Below, one piece after another: positions 53,015-61,673 of a DNA stretch of 64,000 nt. The first letter of the stretch is position 1, and each line of letters opens with the position of its first letter. Under the pieces are notes generated by a model. It was not told the origin of the DNA. It worked only from the letters and a program-made list of their open reading frames with translations, and did not search any database. Position numbers and translations under genes: made by a program. This DNA is from Candidatus Bathyarchaeota archaeon (GTDB lineage: Archaea; Thermoproteota; Bathyarchaeia; Bathyarchaeales; Bathycorpusculaceae), in contig PLYI01000026.1 in the NCBI GenBank assembly GCA_003151735.1, forward strand, positions 24,281-88,280, given 5' to 3'.

Positions 53015-53896
53015 ATGCCTATTTCAAATACTATAGCGGTGATTTGTGATTTTGATGACACTTTAGGAGATGATACTACAAATCTGTTCTTACGAGATAT
53101 TCTTGAAATGGATGAAAAAATGATTGATTCTTTCTGGAACGAAGAAGTTGCAAAACTCGTCAAGAAAGGATGGGACCCACCGCTTGCATATATTGACCGT
53201 ATCTTGGCATTACTCAAGCAGAAAAAACTAAAAATCCTTAATGAAGATTTGAGAAAGCTAGGATTAAAAGTTCAACTTTTTCCTGGTGTTATAGACCTAA
53301 TTCCAAGGCTAGAAAAATTTGTTAATTCAAGAAAGGAATTCAAAGAGGCATTCGTACGGATTGAATTCTATGTTATCTCAGGTGGTTTTGAAGAAATAAT
53401 TAGAAGTACTCAAATATCAAAATCAATTAAAGATGTTTTCGGATGTACTTTCGTTGAAAGAAATGGACAAATAATTCCAAAAAGTATCGTAACATTTACT
53501 GAAAAAACCAAGTTTTTGTACGCAATAAATAAAGGAATTAGCGGTCTCGAGCTTCGTCGCAATCCTTATAGAGTCAATGACGTTATTCGACGTAACGATA
53601 GAAGAATCGCTTTTTCAAATATGATATATGTCGGTGATGGACCAACCGACATACCTTGCTTTTCTGCAGTTCAATCAAATGGTGGAAAAACAATTGGTAT
53701 TTTAAAACATGTCAGAAAAGGGGCTAATGTTATGGTGGATAAGAGACGTGCTTGGGCAATTGCTAGAGGTGAAAGAACAACTTTAGGTCCTTATCATCCT
53801 GACTATACAGAAAATTCAGACCTCTACGATATTCTTAAATTAGAAATAGAGAGGATTGGGTTAGATATCTCGGATACCGCTAAGAGGTTGAATTAA
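53015..53896 (+). CDS. HAD-superfamily phosphatase
   Basis: 293 residues. 'VICDFDDTLGDDTTN' holds the nucleophile Asp and the general acid two residues later. 'YVISGGFEEIIRST' gives motif II. 'MIYVGDGPTDIPCFSAV' is motif IV with the metal-binding Asps. A C1-type cap of about 90 residues sits between motifs I and II. The substrate is unknown. It lies between the defence genes and the mobile element, and its codon use is AT-rich like the island. Confidence 0.85.
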   Translation: MPISNTIAVICDFDDTLGDDTTNLFLRDILEMDEKMIDSFWNEEVAKLVKKGWDPPLAYIDRILALLKQKKLKILNEDLRKLGLKVQLFPGVIDLIPRLEKFVNSRKEFKEAFVRIEFYVISGGFEEIIRSTQISKSIKDVFGCTFVERNGQIIPKSIVTFTEKTKFLYAINKGISGLELRRNPYRVNDVIRRNDRRIAFSNMIYVGDGPTDIPCFSAVQSNGGKTIGILKHVRKGANVMVDKRRAWAIARGERTTLGPYHPDYTENSDLYDILKLEIERIGLDISDTAKRLN

Positions 53897-54030
53897 GATT
53901 TTACTTTATCGAGTGTACCTTCAGCCAAAGAAGTGAAATTTATGTGTTCTATTTTAATAAACTCTGTTTATTGTAGCCTTTTTTGATATAGGGCTATATT
54001 TAAGAGCTAGATTTGCATATAACCGTTTTT

Positions 54031-54273
54031 ATGGGATTAAGTAAAGAATTAGAGGCTATTGTAGCGTTAATATTAGCCTTAGGTTCGATTGGAACCTATG
54101 TAGCTCTACTGAACGGATCAATACGCATGATTAATGGTGACACAAGTGCTGCCAGCGATATTGCTAGTGCAGCTACAGACGAAGCAGTGGGTACTGTACA
54201 ATGGTCTCTTGGAGTTTATGTAGTTATTACAATTGCAGGAGCTTTAGGATTAACAAGCGTGTGGCTTGGTTGA
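54031..54273 (+). CDS. Small two-helix membrane protein of the element
   Basis: 80 residues from the ATG at 54031 (a TTG at 54013 is in frame). Two hydrophobic helices ('LEAIVALILALGSIGTYVAL' and 'LGVYVVITIAGALGLTSVWL') flank an Ala/Ser/Asp-rich loop. This layout is common in pilin-like or viral coat proteins but also in holins and other small membrane proteins. It is the first gene of the element-like block. Confidence 0.55.
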   Translation: MGLSKELEAIVALILALGSIGTYVALLNGSIRMINGDTSAASDIASAATDEAVGTVQWSLGVYVVITIAGALGLTSVWLG

Positions 54274-54294
54274 AAAAATATTGCGATTGAGTGG

Positions 54295-54582
54295 TTAGTA
54301 GTCTTTTACCAACTCTATTTTTTTCCAAGAGCTAATTTCTAAAAATTTCCCATTTATTTCAGTAAAAGCCCCAGAAATTCTGACATTTTGTCCAACTTCT
54401 ACTTGGTCAACTTGGTTTTCATGAAGATTTAATGTAATTCTGCCAGTTTCATCTTCGATTATTGCAGAAGCGTATTCCTTTGCACCCCATGCAGCTTCTT
54501 TTGACTTCTCTACAACTTTAGCTACAAGAATAAAATTGCCAATGTTTGGCGTTAAATCTGCGATTTTAATTTTCATGGACAT
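54295..54582 (-). CDS. OB-fold nucleic-acid-binding protein
   Basis: 95 residues. 'FILVAKVVEKSKEAAWGAKE', 'YASAIIEDETGRITLNLHEN' and 'VGQNVRISGAFTEINGKFLE' are the strand pattern of a single RPA/SSB-type OB fold. It probably binds single-stranded DNA. It is the promoter-distal end of a leftward row of replication-type genes. Confidence 0.75.
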   Translation of the reverse strand: MSMKIKIADLTPNIGNFILVAKVVEKSKEAAWGAKEYASAIIEDETGRITLNLHENQVDQVEVGQNVRISGAFTEINGKFLEISSWKKIELVKDY

Positions 54583-54593
54583 TATGTTACTTC

Positions 54594-55166
54594 CTACTTC
54601 TGGTCAGTTAACCAAACAGGTTTTCCGTTTACTACTTCTCGTTCCTCAGGTTTTGGACACGGTAAGCATAAAGCGGTAAAGATGCTTTCTTCTGTTTTAC
54701 CAGCAACGACTTGTTCTTCTTTTATCAACCCTTCACTGTACTTAAGGCGCATCCCCTTCGACAAAGCAAGACTTGCCAGCCAAGTGTTATGTTCAGCACT
54801 TCCTGTACGAATAAGCTGTTGAATGCCAAAGTTATTGTCGTAAGCACGGTAAAAATCGGCTTGAAATAGCTCGCTCCCAATAGGACAGTTTACCTTTATC
54901 AGCTGATTTCCAGCACAAATGATGTTTGGTTTCTTAAAGCATGAAGCAATTTTTGTCCAATTAGAATCAGTTGAGATAACAACAAAGTCAATGTCACCCA
55001 CAACAGTTTTTTGTCTTCGTATTGAACCAACAAATTCAATTCTAATGCATAATGGTTTGATTTGGTCACTTATCTGTGAAGCTAATAACTTTGCTTTCTC
55101 TAATTCGAGCGTAGTAAGCACTTTAGGCTCTAACTCAATTCCACCAAATAGTTTAGCCTGCTTCAT
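54594..55166 (-). CDS. Family-X DNA polymerase-like nucleotidyltransferase
   Basis: 190 residues. 'IEFVGSIRRQKTVVGDIDFV' is the Pol-beta superfamily GSxxR...GDID site with two catalytic Asps. 'LFQADFYRAYDNNFGIQQLI' brings the third Asp, and 'RTGSAEHNTWLASLALSKGM' followed by 'SEGLI' matches the polymerase X thumb. The N-terminal 8-kDa and fingers domains and the PHP domain of cellular PolX are absent, so this is a palm-thumb minimal form. It could be a gap-filling polymerase of the element. The upstream gene overlaps it by four bases. Confidence 0.75.
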   Translation of the reverse strand: MKQAKLFGGIELEPKVLTTLELEKAKLLASQISDQIKPLCIRIEFVGSIRRQKTVVGDIDFVVISTDSNWTKIASCFKKPNIICAGNQLIKVNCPIGSELFQADFYRAYDNNFGIQQLIRTGSAEHNTWLASLALSKGMRLKYSEGLIKEEQVVAGKTEESIFTALCLPCPKPEEREVVNGKPVWLTDQK

Positions 55167-55396
55167 TGCTCCATTCTGCCCAGTGTTTGTCGGTAATGTG
55201 AAGCTATAAAAGTTTGGTTTAATGCTTGTGATTTTTTCATAGCCTTTAGCAAAGCTAATTTAATTTTTCGTTTATCCGTTTTTGTGGATTCTTTGAATTT
55301 TTTAAGCATTTCAAAACATTGTGTTTCTGCAACTATAGGGTCATTCAAACTCAATTTTAGTTCATTTGATTCGATAATGGCTTGTTTTATGTACAT
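55163..55396 (-). CDS. Small basic helical protein coupled to the PolX-like gene
   Basis: 77 residues, helical and Lys-rich ('CFEMLKKFKESTKTDKRKIK', 'LALLKAMKKSQALNQTFIAS'). Its stop overlaps the start of the PolX-like gene (ATGA-type overlap), so the two are co-translated. No family recognised. A DNA-binding accessory is a guess. Confidence 0.5.
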   Translation of the reverse strand: MYIKQAIIESNELKLSLNDPIVAETQCFEMLKKFKESTKTDKRKIKLALLKAMKKSQALNQTFIASHYRQTLGRMEQ

Positions 55397-55466
55397 CTAT
55401 TCACTTTAATGACAGTATATAGTAAGGATGTATAAAAACTCTAACTCTTAGTGAAAACAAAAATTG

Positions 55467-55757
55467 CTAAAACAAGCTTTTGCTAATGCTTTCTTTTGCA
55501 TCTTCCAAATTGTACACAACAAAGCTTCTGTACTGATTTTCAACAACTTCTCTTCGCACATTTTCATCGGAGATGATTTTTTCAAGTTGCGAGTTTTTGA
55601 TGTGCAATTCTTTTTTTAGCGCGCCTTTCCCAAGAAAAGCTTCGTTTGAAAAATAATACCAGCCTGCTTTGTCTTCTTCATTTTTAAAGTAATATTGTTT
55701 TAACACTGACGGATGACCATTTTCATCAAAATAGGTTACATCCACATCTTTGGGCAT
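55467..55757 (-). CDS. Hypothetical protein downstream of the iteron-like repeats
   Basis: 96 residues. It starts 'MPKDVDVTYFDENGHPSVLK' and contains aromatic strands and an acidic helix. No family recognised. It is the first gene leftward of the GGTATAAG repeat cluster, so the repeats may control it. Confidence 0.5.
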   Translation of the reverse strand: MPKDVDVTYFDENGHPSVLKQYYFKNEEDKAGWYYFSNEAFLGKGALKKELHIKNSQLEKIISDENVRREVVENQYRSFVVYNLEDAKESISKSLF

Positions 55758-55814
55758 TAAGAAGCCTCCAAAACAGTAAACGATGCAAATGGTTCAAATG
55801 TTTTAGAGGTGTAA

Positions 55815-55914
55815 GGTATGAGGGTATAAGGTATAAGATTTGTTACTTTTTTTCTTGTACTTACAAACAAGGTATAAGCTACAGCATAGACACTGATACC
55901 TGATACCTTATACC
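55815..55914. repeat. Iteron-like GGTATAAG direct and inverted repeats
   Basis: Plus-strand units GGTATGAG (55815), GGTATAAG (55823, 55830 and 55871) face inverted ATACC units at 55896, 55903 and CTTATACC at 55907. The cluster spans 100 bases around an AT-rich middle. It lies between the 3' end of the helicase-like gene and the small gene at 55757. Iterons of this kind serve as replication origins or as autoregulated operators in plasmids and viruses. Confidence 0.7.
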
Positions 55915-57300
55915 TTAAACCTTGCATTTCTCCTCACCTAATTGAGTGACTCGCCAAACAACTGGAACATTGCCCTTGCATATTTTTTTATAATGTGCAA
56001 ACTCAGTATCGGTTAGGTTGTCTTGTCTGCAAGGGTTGTTTTGTCTTTCAAGGTAGCCTACAGTTTCAGCGGCGCTTAATACTTCACCAATTTTGCATCT
56101 GTCAGGGTAAGTGCCTCTTGCTTGTACTTCACTTGCGCAAATGGTTCCTTTGTTGTCAATAGCGTATCTTACAAACAGCATTGTGTCATATCTTACTGTT
56201 TTTAAACGAACTTCATTCTTGTCCCCACCTTGATAATCGGACCATTGTTGCATCGCAATTTTCCACATTTTGAAATATTCGGTTGTGTCATGAATAGCCA
56301 TTTTTATGTCTACTTCGCCTATCCAAATCATGCCCATTGCATCTGTGTTTAATCGGCTTGCAGCGTAATTGATTGAAAGCTTCAAAATATTTAGAGGTAC
56401 TTTTGAACAATATTCGGCTTCGCTATCATCTGTCATTTTGGATATTTTGTTAAAGTAGTCATTTGTGTAATCACACCAAACTTTTCCGCCTTTAGGATGC
56501 ATCATTACACTGATGCATTTGTCTACCCTTCTAAGCCTTTCAACTACAAATCCTGCAAGTTCATCAAATCCTTTATCCCGACTGCTTCCAAAAAAGAATG
56601 TCTCAGAATCTAAATGTGGTGGTGTAAATCTGTCTTCAACAACCCATAGTATTCTGTTTCCAAGTCCTTGAATGAAAAATGCTCTGTCTAATAGTCGATA
56701 GAAATCCTTGCTTGTAGCAGCTAACATCGAAAAGAAAACATTCAAGTTTCCTTCTGATTGGTATCCCCGCGTGTACTTTCCTTCGATTTCTCCGTCCCAC
56801 AACTTGCTCAAATATGTAGGCAGGTTTTCTTGGTAACTATGCGCTTTTATCTCGCCTAGTATTCGGCTTGCTTCATCTGCTATGCAGACGTTGATCGGAT
56901 GCGGAGGTACAACTTTTCTTTTCTTTTTCCCAACAGTTACTCCGTCGGTTCCTTCGACCCATTCTGCAAATGAATCAGGATTAAAGCTCGTTGGGCAAAG
57001 CACTGGTTTGTTGTAGTCGTAAAGTATCCTTTTTATCATTTTTATTGGTGGAGTTTTGATTGCAAGCCCTGATCGTCCAATGTAGATAAAGAATGGGTTA
57101 GCATAGCAAGCACCAAACTGGTCATTGAAAGTATATCTGTCTACATTTCCAAGTGATGCTGTTGTCAATATTGTTCCTAACGCTTTTGCCCACATTGGAT
57201 GAAATTTGAATCTTTCTTCCATAAAATCTTCGGTTCTGCCGATAATTCCTTCTTTCCAAGGTAAACCTTTCACTCCATCATTGTCTAATATTTGGGGCAT
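55915..57300 (-). CDS. Helicase-like P-loop ATPase of the element (DUF3987-like)
   Basis: 461 residues. 'NPFFIYIGRSGLAIKTPPIK' looks like a degenerate Walker A (GxSGxxxKT), and 'INVCIADEASRILGEIKAHS' a Walker B with DE. 'LNVFFSMLAATSKDFYRLLD' and 'QGLGNRILWVVEDRF' fit the sensor and arginine-finger parts of primase-associated helicases. The C-terminal ~80 residues resemble a winged helix. The likely role is to unwind the element's origin. Its first codon overlaps the preceding gene by one base. Confidence 0.6.
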   Translation of the reverse strand: MPQILDNDGVKGLPWKEGIIGRTEDFMEERFKFHPMWAKALGTILTTASLGNVDRYTFNDQFGACYANPFFIYIGRSGLAIKTPPIKMIKRILYDYNKPVLCPTSFNPDSFAEWVEGTDGVTVGKKKRKVVPPHPINVCIADEASRILGEIKAHSYQENLPTYLSKLWDGEIEGKYTRGYQSEGNLNVFFSMLAATSKDFYRLLDRAFFIQGLGNRILWVVEDRFTPPHLDSETFFFGSSRDKGFDELAGFVVERLRRVDKCISVMMHPKGGKVWCDYTNDYFNKISKMTDDSEAEYCSKVPLNILKLSINYAASRLNTDAMGMIWIGEVDIKMAIHDTTEYFKMWKIAMQQWSDYQGGDKNEVRLKTVRYDTMLFVRYAIDNKGTICASEVQARGTYPDRCKIGEVLSAAETVGYLERQNNPCRQDNLTDTEFAHYKKICKGNVPVVWRVTQLGEEKCKV

Positions 57301-57488
57301 TATTGTTTTTTCGCCTCAAATGTTTGTGCTGGGTTTACTGTAATCATGCAATGGTAGCCCAAGTCGCGGTCATTTTCCATAATTTTGCTCTCAACATGCA
57401 ATGGAAAAACTGTTTTTAAGATGTCAAGGGTTTCTTGTACTACCTGCCTACTCTCCGATACAACTTTTATTTGTGCATTCAATTTCAT
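57300..57488 (-). CDS. Small hypothetical protein
   Basis: 62 residues, 'LNAQIKVVSESRQVVQETLD' with a beta-alpha pattern. Its stop overlaps the start of the helicase-like gene by one base, so it is co-translated with it. No family recognised. Confidence 0.5.
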   Translation of the reverse strand: MKLNAQIKVVSESRQVVQETLDILKTVFPLHVESKIMENDRDLGYHCMITVNPAQTFEAKKQ

Positions 57489-57528
57489 TCCTTCCTATTT
57501 CTTATTTAAAAAACTATCAGGGTTTAAT

Positions 57529-57696
57529 CTAAGCCCTTTTTTCAATTACAGGCGAAACTTTCAAGATGCCATTGACTTCAATTGTCACTTCTGTCGGTCG
57601 CTTTCCAGTTTCCCGTTCAATACAATCAAGCCATGAGCGTGGTAAGGTTATGGCTTGGCTTCCACCGATTGGAAGGATTTTACGTATTATTGGCAA
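57529..57696 (-). CDS. AbrB/SpoVT-like small DNA-binding protein
   Basis: 55 residues from TTG at 57696, with GGAGG eight bases upstream. 'RKILPIGGSQAITLPRSWLD' and 'EVTIEVNGILKVSPVIEKR' give the swapped-hairpin AbrB pattern. It heads a leftward operon (AbrB, small protein, helicase-like ATPase) and probably regulates it. Confidence 0.65.
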   Translation of the reverse strand: MPIIRKILPIGGSQAITLPRSWLDCIERETGKRPTEVTIEVNGILKVSPVIEKRA

Positions 57697-57732
57697 ATTT
57701 TGTCCTCCATTATAATTAAGTACTAAAAGAAG

Positions 57733-57739
57733 TTATAAA
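57733..57739 (-). promoter_or_regulatory. TATA box for the AbrB-helicase operon
   Basis: On the minus strand GGATTTATAA lies about 37 bases before the TTG at 57696, giving a short leader. The rest of the 57740-57971 gap has only AT-rich sequence and one ATTTTAAC half-site (57773-57780). Confidence 0.5.
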
Positions 57740-57971
57740 TCCTTTGGATAAATACGACTGAATAATACCTATTTTAACTAATTAAGCTCAAAACAAACCT
57801 ATTAATCAGTTTAGGCAATGAAATTGGTAGTTTTGAATAAATATTGGTGCTTTTAGCCATTGGTTCTTAATTATGCGCTATGTTCTATAACGTTACTTAA
57901 AGAAATAAGAATCCACTTTAATTTGCCGAAATAACCACAGATAAAGGTTCAATTTAGCTTTTCCTGTAACG

Positions 57972-58976
57972 TTATATTTTTGGCACTTGCATCTTTTTCT
58001 GTCGAAAACGTTGCTGGCGTTCACGATTTTTAGCTTTCGCTCTCTCTGCACTCTCTAAGTCTTTCTTGATGTCTTCCTTTTTGGTCTCGGGTATGTGTAA
58101 AACTCTTTCAACTGAATTGCCTTTTGCGGTTTGATTTTCGCCATATTTTATTTGGAAGTATTCAGCGTGGGTATTTTCAAAGTGGATGTAGCCAACAGCA
58201 TTGCTTTTGCCATCTGGAGGTAGCGGAAGCTTAACGAAGCCATAGCCCTTGTAGGCATCGTAGTCCATGGCTTTAAAGGAAACCTTGTCAAGTAATGCTA
58301 CTGCTTCTTTTCCGATCAGTCCTTCAATTTGGGAGCGACTGCATTTGTCAAGTGGGGGAACGCTTAGTATTGCAGCAGCTACGCCGTATCTGCGAAATAA
58401 TTTGTTTAAGCTATACCAATCATGGGTAAGAAATATGCTGTAAACTATTCCTTCCGTGATACCACTGTACTTTTGTATTTCGTGACGTATGCTAAAAAAT
58501 TTCCTGATTTCTTCTGGTGCAACTTCGACTGCTGTTGCATCGTCAAAGACTAAAACGTAAACTTTTGGTAGACCCACCTGCAAAAGGTCTCCAAAGAAGT
58601 TGAATGTTTTCAATCCGTATTCCATTAATTCGCCTAGGCTGACATCATTGGTGTAGACGCTGCAGACGCCTCGATGCCCATAATCCTTTTGAATTGCATT
58701 CATGATGTTTTCTGCTAAAGTTGTTTTGCCAACACCTGTTGTGCCTAAAATAATGAGTGATTTTGTTTTGATTCGGTTTACAGTAGCTCCTTGCCAGACC
58801 TCATCTTCGTCGATATGAAGAAGTTGGAAGAATGCGTCAGTGTAATTTTTATAACAGCTTTCTTCAAAAAGCGACTTGACATATTGTTCTGACTTGATAT
58901 CCTGTTCTGACTTAACATATTTTTTGTTTCCTAGGAAAACAATATTCTGATGCGGTAGGATGAATGCCTTAACCAC
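57972..58976 (-). CDS. P-loop ATPase of the element
   Basis: 334 residues. 'TKSLIILGTTGVGKTTLAEN' is Walker A and 'PKVYVLVFDDATAVEVAPEE' Walker B. 'GIVYSIFLTHDWYSLNKLFR' resembles sensor 1. A short repeat (KSEQ twice, 'VKSEQDIKSEQYVKS') lies near the N-terminus. The tail is a basic helix ('AKAKNRERQQRFRQKKMQ'). It overlaps the RFC-like gene by eight bases. Helicase loader, packaging or partition ATPase are alternatives. The family is not identified. Confidence 0.6.
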   Translation of the reverse strand: MVKAFILPHQNIVFLGNKKYVKSEQDIKSEQYVKSLFEESCYKNYTDAFFQLLHIDEDEVWQGATVNRIKTKSLIILGTTGVGKTTLAENIMNAIQKDYGHRGVCSVYTNDVSLGELMEYGLKTFNFFGDLLQVGLPKVYVLVFDDATAVEVAPEEIRKFFSIRHEIQKYSGITEGIVYSIFLTHDWYSLNKLFRRYGVAAAILSVPPLDKCSRSQIEGLIGKEAVALLDKVSFKAMDYDAYKGYGFVKLPLPPDGKSNAVGYIHFENTHAEYFQIKYGENQTAKGNSVERVLHIPETKKEDIKKDLESAERAKAKNRERQQRFRQKKMQVPKI

Positions 58977-59622
58977 GGATATATGGCTCCAAACTGTTTA
59001 TGGCTGTGCGCATGTAACCATTTGATTGAATTGCAAGTTCTTTGGCGACTTTTTCTATCTGTGTGTTTACTTGTATGCCTTCAGTTTTGATAATATAAAG
59101 CAGTTGATTGTAAACTTCCGGCACTAAAAGAGGTTTGAAGCGGAAATGTACGCACCTTGACTTAACGGCGTCAGTAAAACGGGTTTCATCATTACCATCT
59201 AAAATAAAGACGGCGTTACCTTTGAATTCGAGTATGCTCTTCATTACATCTTGTGCTTCAGGTGTTAGCCTGTCTGCTTCGTTGAGATAGACAATGGTTT
59301 CTTTCTTTAATTTTGTGATCGGTTTAATTTTTTCGCGGATAAAGTCGATTCCACGATAATCTGAAGCATTGTATTCCTCAAAGGTGCCAAAATCATAAGG
59401 AAAGTTTTCCGAATTTTGCTGTTTCCACAGCTCTCGTCCTTTAATAAAACATTGTGCGGTTGTTGTTTTTCCACATCCTACAGGTCCCGTCAATAGAAGG
59501 TTTGGAACCGCACCTTTTCCTCTTCTTGTAAGATTTTGAAGGTGGTCAATTATGTCTCGGTTTCCAAGGATTTGGTCAAATGTCTTGGGGCGGTATTTTT
59601 CTGTTAACTGGTGTTCAGTCAT
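58969..59622 (-). CDS. RFC/clamp-loader-like AAA+ protein of the element
   Basis: 217 residues. 'EKYRPKTFDQILGNRDIIDH' is the RFC small-subunit opening. 'LLLTGPVGCGKTTTAQCFIK' is Walker A, 'EYNASDYRGIDFIREKI' the RFC D/E-loop, 'TIVYLNEADRLTPEAQDVMK' Walker B, and 'FTDAVKSRCVHFRFKPL' the SRC arginine finger. The chain stops after the lid domain, so the ~100-residue collar that joins subunits in a true clamp loader is missing. It may act on the host clamp or use another oligomer form. Confidence 0.8.
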   Translation of the reverse strand: MTEHQLTEKYRPKTFDQILGNRDIIDHLQNLTRRGKGAVPNLLLTGPVGCGKTTTAQCFIKGRELWKQQNSENFPYDFGTFEEYNASDYRGIDFIREKIKPITKLKKETIVYLNEADRLTPEAQDVMKSILEFKGNAVFILDGNDETRFTDAVKSRCVHFRFKPLLVPEVYNQLLYIIKTEGIQVNTQIEKVAKELAIQSNGYMRTAINSLEPYIRG

Positions 59623-59750
59623 TGAAGTTGTGTCCCTCCTTTGAATTTGCTTGTTTGGTTTCGTGTGGGCTTGCTAACCATTTTTTTTCAGTCTCAAAAC
59701 GATTTTTCTTTAACATATTTTCAAATCACCATTATTTGAATAGAGAAACA

Positions 59751-59758
59751 CTTATAAA
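59751..59758 (+). promoter_or_regulatory. TATA box for the wHTH regulator
   Basis: CTTATAAA precedes the TTG start at 59814 by about 60 bases. The divergent RFC-like gene starts at 59622, so this 190-base gap holds promoters in both directions. Confidence 0.5.
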
Positions 59759-59813
59759 TTCACTTCGCTAAGGTTAAGTTAAGTAACTAAATATAATTGA
59801 GGCTGAAGTCATC

Positions 59814-60332
59814 TTGACGAACAAAAATAGGGGTAACTGGAAGGCAAAAGATGCTTATAATAAAAACATCAACAAGCTCTTAGAATTGCTGCTAAATGAA
59901 GAACTAACCTACAAACAAATCAAAGAAAAAATGCAAGTTTCCGACCCAACCTTAGCGGATTACCTGAAAGGTATAGAAAAAGATGGGAAAATTGAACATT
60001 TTGAAAACCCAAAAGATAGGCGAAGCAAATTTTATCGTGTAGTACCAAAATACAGGACTGAGGTGAAAGAGGGAATTACAAAAATGGATTTTGTAAATAG
60101 GATTTTTGGCACAGGCTTTGATAATGAAATAGAGTTGGACCCTTACAAATTGTTGTTGGCATCCAATATTTACAAGTTGAACCACTTTGATACTTTGGAA
60201 TTTCTTCAAGATTTCACAAGTACACTTATCGGGCTTCGGAATGATTACCCCAAAAATTCAAAGGTGGACATGAAACTACTTGTTGAAGAAGCTAAGAACG
60301 CCACATTTAAAATTTTGTATGATAATAAATAG
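59814..60332 (+). CDS. Winged-helix regulator of the element
   Basis: 172 residues, TTG start. The N-terminal part ('KLLELLLNEELTYKQIKEKM', 'VSDPTLADYLKGIEKDGKIE', 'DRRSKFYRVVPKY') is a winged helix with ArsR/MarR-like wing. The C-terminal half is helical and of unknown role. It lies between the divergent RFC-like gene and the integrase, the place expected for an element's copy-number or lysogeny regulator. Inverted repeats downstream are candidate operators. Confidence 0.7.
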   Translation: MTNKNRGNWKAKDAYNKNINKLLELLLNEELTYKQIKEKMQVSDPTLADYLKGIEKDGKIEHFENPKDRRSKFYRVVPKYRTEVKEGITKMDFVNRIFGTGFDNEIELDPYKLLLASNIYKLNHFDTLEFLQDFTSTLIGLRNDYPKNSKVDMKLLVEEAKNATFKILYDNK

Positions 60333-60369
60333 TCTCTTTCTGATAATCACCCATAACCAAGATTAAAAC

Positions 60370-60391
60370 GTTAAAATTCAGTCATTTTAAC
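60370..60391. repeat. Inverted repeat GTTAAAAT-6-ATTTTAAC
   Basis: Perfect 8-bp arms separated by TCAGTC, 45 bases before the integrase start. The same arms recur at 61674-61694 after the integrase. Confidence 0.65.
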
Positions 60392-60435
60392 AAATAGTAA
60401 TTTTATTTTGCCTTAAAGGTCAATCAAGGCATAAT

Positions 60436-61362
60436 TTGGAGCTATTGTTAATTAGAGACATCGGGCTTACACCTTGTATAAGAACCATTTTGGCTCAATG
60501 GTGCAGCCTAATCAAATGGAATGAGAAAACAATGACAAATGTATGTGTAGCCAAATCTTTCAAGGGACATAAAAAATGGGTATTAAACGAAGAAGCTACT
60601 GAAATAAGAAAACAGAAGGAAGAAGAAGGTATTGCCGAAGAAGAAATCCAAAATATGTATGAAATGACAGGCAAAATTTTTGCTAACAATACTTACTTCA
60701 GATTACGCGCAAAAGCCATAGTCGCAATAGCTGATAAAAATGGCAACAGGCGAAGTGAAATTGCATCCCTAAAAGTTTCAGAAGTAAAAGAAATACCTGA
60801 AAGACAGGAATTAGAATTAAAATTTACTTTAAGCAAAAAAAGAAAGAAGGGACAGCAACAGTATAGAGATCATTTACTTAAATTGGTAAACAAAGGTGAG
60901 CTAACCTATCACGAGTATCAGAATAAAACAATCGCAGACATAGAGAAAGGTTGGCGGGAGTGGCAAAAGACAAGTGATGGAATTTGTATTAAAACACCCT
61001 CCTCAAAGAAAAGCATAGAACTTGATTCTCAAGCTGCACAAATAATTCTTGAGTATCGCAACTGGATTATACGCAACCATCCCGGTTCGAAATACTTGTT
61101 CCCTAAAAACAAAATGGTTTTCGGAAATTATTATTTTTTTAATAAGAGACATGCTGATGGTTCAACGCTTTTATCAATTGTTAAGCAGCTTGACCCTAAC
61201 GTGTGGATGCATTTGTTCAGAAGTACAAAAGCAGGTCACATTGCAGACAAATTTGGTCGAACAATTAATGCTGTACACGAAGTGAAGGACGCTTTAGACC
61301 TCGAGAAAGAAGAGACAGCTTGGCATTACATCAAGAACAAAGTTGCAAAGAAGATGGATTAG
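60436..61362 (+). CDS. Tyrosine recombinase (integrase) of the element
   Basis: 308 residues, TTG start (an ATG at 60532 is an alternative). Catalytic features: first Arg in 'KNGNRRSEIASLKVSEVKE', Lys-rich beta hairpin near 'LSKKRKKGQQQYRDH', HxxR in 'VWMHLFRSTKAGHIADKFG', and the Tyr in 'ETAWHYIKNKVA' close to the C-terminus. It is expected to integrate and excise the element. No tRNA gene or clear attachment site is visible next to it. Confidence 0.85.
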   Translation: MELLLIRDIGLTPCIRTILAQWCSLIKWNEKTMTNVCVAKSFKGHKKWVLNEEATEIRKQKEEEGIAEEEIQNMYEMTGKIFANNTYFRLRAKAIVAIADKNGNRRSEIASLKVSEVKEIPERQELELKFTLSKKRKKGQQQYRDHLLKLVNKGELTYHEYQNKTIADIEKGWREWQKTSDGICIKTPSSKKSIELDSQAAQIILEYRNWIIRNHPGSKYLFPKNKMVFGNYYFFNKRHADGSTLLSIVKQLDPNVWMHLFRSTKAGHIADKFGRTINAVHEVKDALDLEKEETAWHYIKNKVAKKMD

Positions 61363-61673
61363 ATAACCAAGTTCCCATTATAATCCATATAATAATATTG
61401 TTAAATTGGCTAAAGGTGGACCAAATAGGCTTTCCATCTGGAGCAACATTTATGGTATTTTAGTTGTTCGAACATGCTTTTTATTTACTTACTACTCTGT
61501 TGTGCTTTCTCGGTGGTGTTGAGGTGCCCATACCTAATTAAATAAAAATCCCCATAATCTCATAGATTCTAAGGCAATTAAGAGCTCGAATTCTTGTCAT
61601 ATTTTGAAATTTTTATGACTTTAATTCTATATTTTCTATCAATCCAGAAAAATAGATCCTTTTTTAACTATAG

